Made by a program: the position numbers and the translations under genes. A stretch of DNA of 17,258 nt, from contig UQFH01000018.1 of the NCBI GenBank assembly GCA_900540185.1, positions 1-17,258 of the forward strand, in the 5' to 3' direction. Shown in pieces: positions 12,901 through 17,258 of this stretch; position 1 is the first letter of the stretch; each line of letters starts with the position of its first letter. The notes under the pieces were generated by a model. The model did not search any database and was not told where the DNA came from. It worked only from the letters and a program-made list of their open reading frames with translations. This DNA is from an uncultured Eubacteriales bacterium. Its GTDB lineage: Bacteria; Bacillota; Clostridia; Tissierellales; Peptoniphilaceae.

Positions 12901-15900
12901 CACATTTGACATCAAAGAAGATGGTTCAGGTGTAAGAGAATTCAAAGTAACTGCAGATGAAAAGGCTATTGACTTCACAAGAGAAGGAAACAAAGTTACA
13001 CTTGTAATTCCTGAAGGCAAAGAACTTTCAGATGTAAATATTTACGCAATCGACAACGGACACAATATCAAAGAAGCAACAGCAGAAATGCTTGTTTTCA
13101 AAGATATGTTCGGAAAACTCGAAGTTGAAGTAAAACAATCAGGCACAGAAGCTTTAAATCTTGAATACAAAGTTGTTGACGAAGAAGGTAAGGAAGTTAA
13201 AAATACTGAAAACCTCAAGTTTGGAAAATACAAACTCATCGTTACAAACTATTCAAACAAATTCGAACTTAAAGGCGAAAGCGAAATTCCGTTTGAAATT
13301 TCAAAGGAAAACAAAGAACACAAAATCGTTCTTGAATTCACAGAAATTCCTACAGGAAGAATCACGATTAAAGTCGCATCAAAAGACAATCTTGAATGGG
13401 CAGACTTCACACTTCTTGCAAAGAATGTAAAGACAGGAAAGATTTTCGACTTCGTTCAAGACGAAGGAATCTATGACAAATACTTTGACGCAGATCTTCC
13501 GTACGGCGACTATGAATTCTATGCAGAATTTAAACCTGGAAAAGACGACTACACTATAACATTCAGCGACGATATGCCGTTTACAGTAAACAGCTCAACA
13601 AACTATTCAACTGTTACAGCAAATATCAAGAGAAGCGGTTTCTACAAAGTTCATGTAACAACTGAAGGAACTGAAGCTCAAATAAAATATCTTGCAAAGG
13701 ATACAAAGAACGGTTCAATCGTTGGACTCGACGAACTTGCTGAAGGCACATGGATGATATTCCCTGAAAATATGCCGGAAGGAATGTTTGTTGAAAAACC
13801 TTATGAATATGTGACATTGACACAAGAAAAGCCGGAAGCAAATGTAACATTCACATTTGAAGAAATCGGCGACAAAAAGTTCACATTCACAATTAAAGAC
13901 AACTACGAAAATTCTGATTACTATATCTGTGACTTCTACAAATGGGTTGGAAGAAACGGAGAAGTTTACGACTACACAGAAGGTATGGAACTCACACCGG
14001 GAACATACTATGTTGAAGCTGTAGCTGACAAAGAAAGATACGGAGAAACAACACTCACAGTCGACAGCCAAAGCTATGCTCAAACATCCAGAACATTCAG
14101 ATCTACAACAGACCCTGTTGAAGTTGAATTCAATTGGACAAAATATTCTGATTCAGACAAGACAAGCGAAGGTGCAATCTTTGTTAACGACGACAATCTT
14201 CCTGCAGAATTGAAAAAATCTTCATATGAATATATTCTAACCGGAACAAAGGGCGAACCTATCAAGAAGACTTTCATTAAGACAGGATTCAGCACATGGT
14301 TTGTAAATCTTCCGTACGACTACTACAAGGCGGAATTTACAGGACTTCCTGAAGGATATACAGTTGATACAAAAGAATTTATTGTAAACAGCAAAGAATA
14401 CCAAGTTGAATTTGTAATCATTCCGGAAGGAGAAGCTGAAGAAAAAGTTCCTGTAGACGTTAAATTTATGAAAGACGGCGCTGAAGTTACAGATGTAACA
14501 TTTATGCTCGATGACCAAGAATTTACAAGCGGAACAATTGAAGTTGCACCGGGAACATATGATGTTGAAATAGTTGAACCGGAAGGACTTGTACCGACAG
14601 CAGAATTTGAAACAGTTACAATTGACAAAGACACAAAGAATTTGACAATTGAACTTGAAGAAGGAAAAGCTGCTCCACAAGGAGAAGGAACTCTTAAGTT
14701 TGAAGTTTATGAGTCAGACGGAACAAAAGAAACTAAGCTAAACACATTCATGATGGCTTATGCAAATAGCGAAATTCTCATGAACAATGAAGAAAAAGCT
14801 CTTCCATATGGAAAATACGACGTTAAACTTTCCTCAACATGGAATATGCAAGGCAAATATGACGAAGCAAAGTCAAAGATAAGCGATACAGTAACTTTGA
14901 GCGATGCAAACAAAAATGCAGTTGTTAAATTTGTTGTCGTATTAAAGAATGCAACACCGGGACCGGATCCGCAAAATCCTACAAAGGGTAAGGCAAGTTG
15001 GGACATCAACTACACAGGCACAAGAACAAATCTGAAATTCTTTGAACAAGTTAAACTCTACAAAGTTGTAGACGGAAAAGATGAAGAAGTAAAATTAAGC
15101 TTCGAACAAGAATACAAACACGGAGCAATCGAACTTGAATACGGCACATACGCTTATGTATTAAAAGACCTATCGGATTACTTGAAAGTTAATGTAAAGA
15201 ACAAGAGAATTGAATTTACACTTGACAAAGAAAATCCGACATACAATGCAGTATTTGAAATCGAAGACAAGAAGGAAGTCCAAATAGTTGAAGTTAGAAT
15301 CCCTAAGGATGCAAACGAAAGCTTGAAAGACTACACAATCACAGTTTTCGACATGAACGGAAACGAAGTTGAAGGCGTAAAGATGACTGAAAAGGGCTTT
15401 GAATTCCCTGCAGTTTCAGGCGTTGACTACGAACTCAGACTTGAAGGCACAAAATATGCATACTATCCAAACATCATCAATGCATATCCAAGCCAAACAT
15501 TCTCAAAATATATCAACATTGTTGCACCGCTCATTTTAAAGGTAAATTCACTCGCAAGTGAAACTGAAATTGAAGCCGACTACGCAGTTTACGCTAAGAC
15601 AAACTACGGAGTGACATATGTAACTGACCTCAAGAAAGTTCCATATATCTCAAACGGCAACCAACTTTACCAAGTAAAATTCCTCGGATGCGAACAAGGA
15701 TACAAACTAAAAGACGAAGAAATCAAAGAATTCACAGTAACTGAATACGCAAAACAAGAACTCACATTCAACTTCGAACGTGACGAAAGTGTTGAAGTAA
15801 TCAACAAAGAAGAACTAAAGAAACTCGTCGCTGAATATGACGAAATCAAAAACTCAGAAAGCTACAAAAATGCTGATGAAAACTTGAAGAAAGCATATGA

Positions 15901-17258
15901 CGACGCAATTCTTGAAGCAAAAGCTGAACTTCAAAAATCAGTAACGACACAAGTTGCAATTGACAAACTTGTCGAAAAAGTTATTGAAGCTAGAGATGCT
16001 GTCATCGGAAGCAAAGTTGAAGTTGTTAAAGAAGAACTCAAAAAACTTCTTGACGAATCTGAAAAAATCAAAAATTCCGACAGATACAACTACGACAATG
16101 AAGAAGACAAAAAAGCATACGACGAAGCAATTGAAAACGGTCAAAAAGTTTACGAAGATGAAAATGCGCTTGAAAAAGATGTTGTAAAAGCAATCGCTGA
16201 CATCAAAGCTGCTCTAAAGAATCTCGACGGAATCCACGAAGCAGATAAAGCTGAACTCAAAGAACTTTTGGATCAATATAACGAAGTTCGTCATTCAGAC
16301 AAATTCATCTATGCAACTGAACAAGAAAGAGATGAATACGAAACTGCAATCGTTGACGGAACAAATATCTTCAACAAGAGAGAAGCAACTCAAGAAGAAG
16401 TTGACAATGCGGTAGAAGAAATCAAGAGAACTTACGAAAACTTAAGTGGTGTTGTAACGCCGACTGAAAAATCAGCAAAGCCGGAAGTTGAAAAGGCATA
16501 TGTAAATGATAAATATATCAGAGGAACAGGAACTCCGGGTGCCACTGTATACTACAAGGTAATTGGTGAAGCTACATCTCTAGAAAAAGAAGAACTACAA
16601 GATTTAATTGAAGCTCAAAAGATTGGCGAAGATGGAAAATTCTCAATTGATGTTGTTCAAATTCATAAAGGCGATAAAATATATGTTTACCAAAAAGAAG
16701 AAGGTAAATCAATAAGTGAAGCTGTTGAAGTTGAAATAATGCCTATTGATAAAACAGAACTTGAAGAACTTGTAAACAAAGCAAAAGAACTTTTGGATTC
16801 TAAGAAATTCAAATCAGCAGATGAAAATCTTCAAAATGAATTTAATGACGTTTTGAAAGAAGCTATCGAAGCTCTTGAAGATGAAAATATGACTATTGAA
16901 GATTTGAAACAAAAATCTGATCAATTGAAAGAAGAGATTGAAAAGATTGAAGGTGTTGAAATTAAAGAATTTGAAGTAACATTCGATCCGGATAACAAAG
17001 ATGAAAAATTGGTAAAAACAGTAGAAATTGGAGATAAGGTTACAAAACCTGAAAATCCTAATAAAGAAGGTTACACATTCGAAGGATGGTTCAACGGTGA
17101 CGAAGAATTTGATTTCGAAACGGAAATAACTGAAGACATTACACTTACTGCAAGATGGAAGAAGATTGAAGTTCCGACACCGGACCCTGATCCAACACCG
17201 GACCCAACTCCGGACGAACCAATCATTCCTGACTATCCGGTAATTCCTGATAGACCTA
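9995..17258 (+). CDS. Giant secreted S8 subtilase with PA, Fn3-like, FIVAR and InlB-type repeats (3' partial)
   Basis: This is a cell-surface serine protease of the C5a-peptidase/lactocepin type; 2,421 codons are visible with no stop. The signal peptide spans residues 1-28 (cleavage after VRA), then comes an I9-like propeptide (about 35-120). The S8 triad is D174 (IIDSNMD), H251 (HGQHVSG) and S560 (GTSMATPH), with oxyanion N349 (AAGNEG). A protease-associated domain (about 385-500) is inserted before the Ser, as in C5a peptidases. Fn3-like domains follow (about 640-730; a SPNADNYQDVL domain from about 846), then a long series of beta-rich modules (about 950-1935). Three FIVAR domains (1937-2152), an Ig-like module (about 2153-2248), a fourth FIVAR (2252-2320), an InlB B-repeat (about 2327-2391) and a Pro-Asp-Thr linker come next. 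The anchor (SLH or LPXTG) lies beyond the window. AGGAGG 6 bases upstream fixes the start. Confidence 0.93.
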   Translation, partial: MSKKFISILLSVMMVLSVFSGFGTIVRAEERNEYIINVDVEKLAPGFEKAYTTQNYDLALKLSDEALDRFEEVLKTELPNVEVFDRIELLVPALVAKMNAEELERAKSLPNVLEVFENYIINESDITRSNMAVFQDRGGLDESISMVNSNDLIGNDDIFQQKYDGRGRVLAIIDSNMDPTHSAFYLSPGVRPRLAKLDINNFLNGGKLSVKDNSADKKLYEDIYRSEKIPFGWNYNTNNKDLNPEKEKAAHGQHVSGTVAGNKFNISGKTWRGVAPEAQLLMMNVMRQGSTSSNIYIRAMQDAIVMGADAVNMSLGSTKGLPGQADGLVGKAINNGYAADTNFVIAAGNEGEYQGKLNIDNPDFGTMAAPGIATNAITVASLENKTMYVPLITFEGQKYIFQTGGELRFEPKDYEFVDCGLGKKEELEGKDLTGKVALMKRGGITFSEKVLNAQAANAAGAIIYNNVEGQLYMSVSGNSIPAISIELATAEKMLASSTRTVNIKMDPQETENPQFGELSSFTNWGLSVGGYMKPDITAPGGHIYSTETMGDTFGDMSGTSMATPHVTGGVGIIRDRLDDMMFAGEVHKAALTKTILMNSAIPHVDPKTKATTSPRRQGAGVMNLKKATELDFTAVDKDTKIASKFVGNVDDTITLNLLVHNYSGEMKELTPSVQATIEARDGKTLLLRPDELFSQTYEDKKFTVPAQTEQEFSITFPIEHLEKVEPFTNGAFVEGFIHLRDQNGMEISFPFVSFKGSYDNIPSIEKPVYDFDFTTEKPMYWNLKTKNHDWFKYSTHIETNYGTFKDEKGKTYNNVVIVGIKNFADIDENKNTDAEPAPEFEPIVLSPNADNYQDVLSINMVMVRTASVKASILDSQGKSTDYQIGLKYTNISTDPDNDKNREQYLGFTSPGAVPLKDFEDGEYTLRLTAAAIKAPKESYPETYRDIKFTIDTVAPQFENAFYDEATRTLTFDIKEDGSGVREFKVTADEKAIDFTREGNKVTLVIPEGKELSDVNIYAIDNGHNIKEATAEMLVFKDMFGKLEVEVKQSGTEALNLEYKVVDEEGKEVKNTENLKFGKYKLIVTNYSNKFELKGESEIPFEISKENKEHKIVLEFTEIPTGRITIKVASKDNLEWADFTLLAKNVKTGKIFDFVQDEGIYDKYFDADLPYGDYEFYAEFKPGKDDYTITFSDDMPFTVNSSTNYSTVTANIKRSGFYKVHVTTEGTEAQIKYLAKDTKNGSIVGLDELAEGTWMIFPENMPEGMFVEKPYEYVTLTQEKPEANVTFTFEEIGDKKFTFTIKDNYENSDYYICDFYKWVGRNGEVYDYTEGMELTPGTYYVEAVADKERYGETTLTVDSQSYAQTSRTFRSTTDPVEVEFNWTKYSDSDKTSEGAIFVNDDNLPAELKKSSYEYILTGTKGEPIKKTFIKTGFSTWFVNLPYDYYKAEFTGLPEGYTVDTKEFIVNSKEYQVEFVIIPEGEAEEKVPVDVKFMKDGAEVTDVTFMLDDQEFTSGTIEVAPGTYDVEIVEPEGLVPTAEFETVTIDKDTKNLTIELEEGKAAPQGEGTLKFEVYESDGTKETKLNTFMMAYANSEILMNNEEKALPYGKYDVKLSSTWNMQGKYDEAKSKISDTVTLSDANKNAVVKFVVVLKNATPGPDPQNPTKGKASWDINYTGTRTNLKFFEQVKLYKVVDGKDEEVKLSFEQEYKHGAIELEYGTYAYVLKDLSDYLKVNVKNKRIEFTLDKENPTYNAVFEIEDKKEVQIVEVRIPKDANESLKDYTITVFDMNGNEVEGVKMTEKGFEFPAVSGVDYELRLEGTKYAYYPNIINAYPSQTFSKYINIVAPLILKVNSLASETEIEADYAVYAKTNYGVTYVTDLKKVPYISNGNQLYQVKFLGCEQGYKLKDEEIKEFTVTEYAKQELTFNFERDESVEVINKEELKKLVAEYDEIKNSESYKNADENLKKAYDDAILEAKAELQKSVTTQVAIDKLVEKVIEARDAVIGSKVEVVKEELKKLLDESEKIKNSDRYNYDNEEDKKAYDEAIENGQKVYEDENALEKDVVKAIADIKAALKNLDGIHEADKAELKELLDQYNEVRHSDKFIYATEQERDEYETAIVDGTNIFNKREATQEEVDNAVEEIKRTYENLSGVVTPTEKSAKPEVEKAYVNDKYIRGTGTPGATVYYKVIGEATSLEKEELQDLIEAQKIGEDGKFSIDVVQIHKGDKIYVYQKEEGKSISEAVEVEIMPIDKTELEELVNKAKELLDSKKFKSADENLQNEFNDVLKEAIEALEDENMTIEDLKQKSDQLKEEIEKIEGVEIKEFEVTFDPDNKDEKLVKTVEIGDKVTKPENPNKEGYTFEGWFNGDEEFDFETEITEDITLTARWKKIEVPTPDPDPTPDPTPDEPIIPDYPVIPDRP
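15803..16960 (+). repeat. Four FIVAR-type helical repeats within the subtilase gene
   Basis: Protein-level repeats of about 70 residues start with EELKKLL-type helices, carry a K.S..Y/F...(D/E).....Y..A central motif and end with A...L. They lie at about 15803-16005, 16022-16229, 16241-16446 and 16748-16960. The last is separated from the others by an Ig-like module. FIVAR repeats in staphylococcal and other surface proteins often bind matrix or sugar ligands; here the ligand is unknown. Confidence 0.75.

Noticed and set aside
13042..16187. Many short open frames on both strands within the subtilase gene
   Set aside because: They are shadows of one long in-frame coding region that continues to the window end.

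Overview
Organism. The window is low-GC DNA with strong AGGAGG ribosome-binding sites and compact operons. It carries an S-layer-homology-like C-terminus, a very large secreted protein with FIVAR and InlB-type repeats, and an IS3/IS150-like element. Together these suggest an anaerobic Gram-positive coccus-type Firmicute, most like the Tissierellia/Peptoniphilaceae (Peptoniphilus, Anaerococcus, Finegoldia and relatives). This is inferred from domain style, not from a database match.

Layout. (1) 1-77 is the 3' end of a probable SLH surface-protein gene, followed by a perfect hairpin terminator. (2) 120-2345 is a repeat-rich intergenic zone interrupted by an IS3-family element (about 457-2102). 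Its OrfA is frameshifted and its OrfB is intact with a DD(35)E triad. (3) 2350-3747 (-) is a stand-alone dihydrolipoyl dehydrogenase with its own promoter and terminator. (4) 3748-4260 is a divergent intergenic region with a core of about 89% A+T. (5) 4261-7864 (+) is a tight four-gene operon: acyl-CoA-dehydrogenase-like flavoprotein, signal-less PhnD-like binding protein, core methionine-synthase (MetE C-terminal) protein, and a cysteine-free OsmC-like protein. (6) 8615-8947 (+) is a small AhpD-like carboxymuconolactone-decarboxylase-family protein with CxxCxxxH. (7) 9995 to the window end (+) is a secreted S8 subtilase of at least 2,421 residues that runs off the window.

Non-coding architecture. 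The non-coding DNA at 120-456, 2104-2345, 7865-8500 and 8990-9605 is built from one family of ordered modules, here called alpha, gamma and beta. Alpha is about 110 bp, a long imperfect palindrome with an apical hairpin. Gamma is a stem-loop with a constant 10-nt loop in its long form. Beta is about 65 bp and begins near CGCCCATTTTTG. Composite alpha-gamma-beta units lie at 7891-8217 (+), at 9324-9605 (+), and on the minus strand at 2303-2103 continuing, across the insertion sequence, at 456-301. Stems in alpha and gamma show compensatory base changes between copies. The insertion sequence appears to sit in the loop of the minus-strand gamma hairpin. Units follow gene 3' ends in the sense direction and include or adjoin intrinsic terminators.

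How the genes may work together. The four-gene operon is translationally coupled: two gene pairs overlap by 8 bp and the third is separated by 8 bp. It combines proteins that are either non-canonical (no catalytic Glu, no signal peptide, no OsmC cysteines) or stripped to a catalytic core (MetE with all zinc ligands). That points to an uncharacterised methyl- or sulfur-related pathway. The divergent Lpd and the AhpD-like protein nearby could form a thiol redox relay, but no acyl-carrier E2 protein is present, so this is only a hypothesis. The subtilase is a separate cell-surface function.
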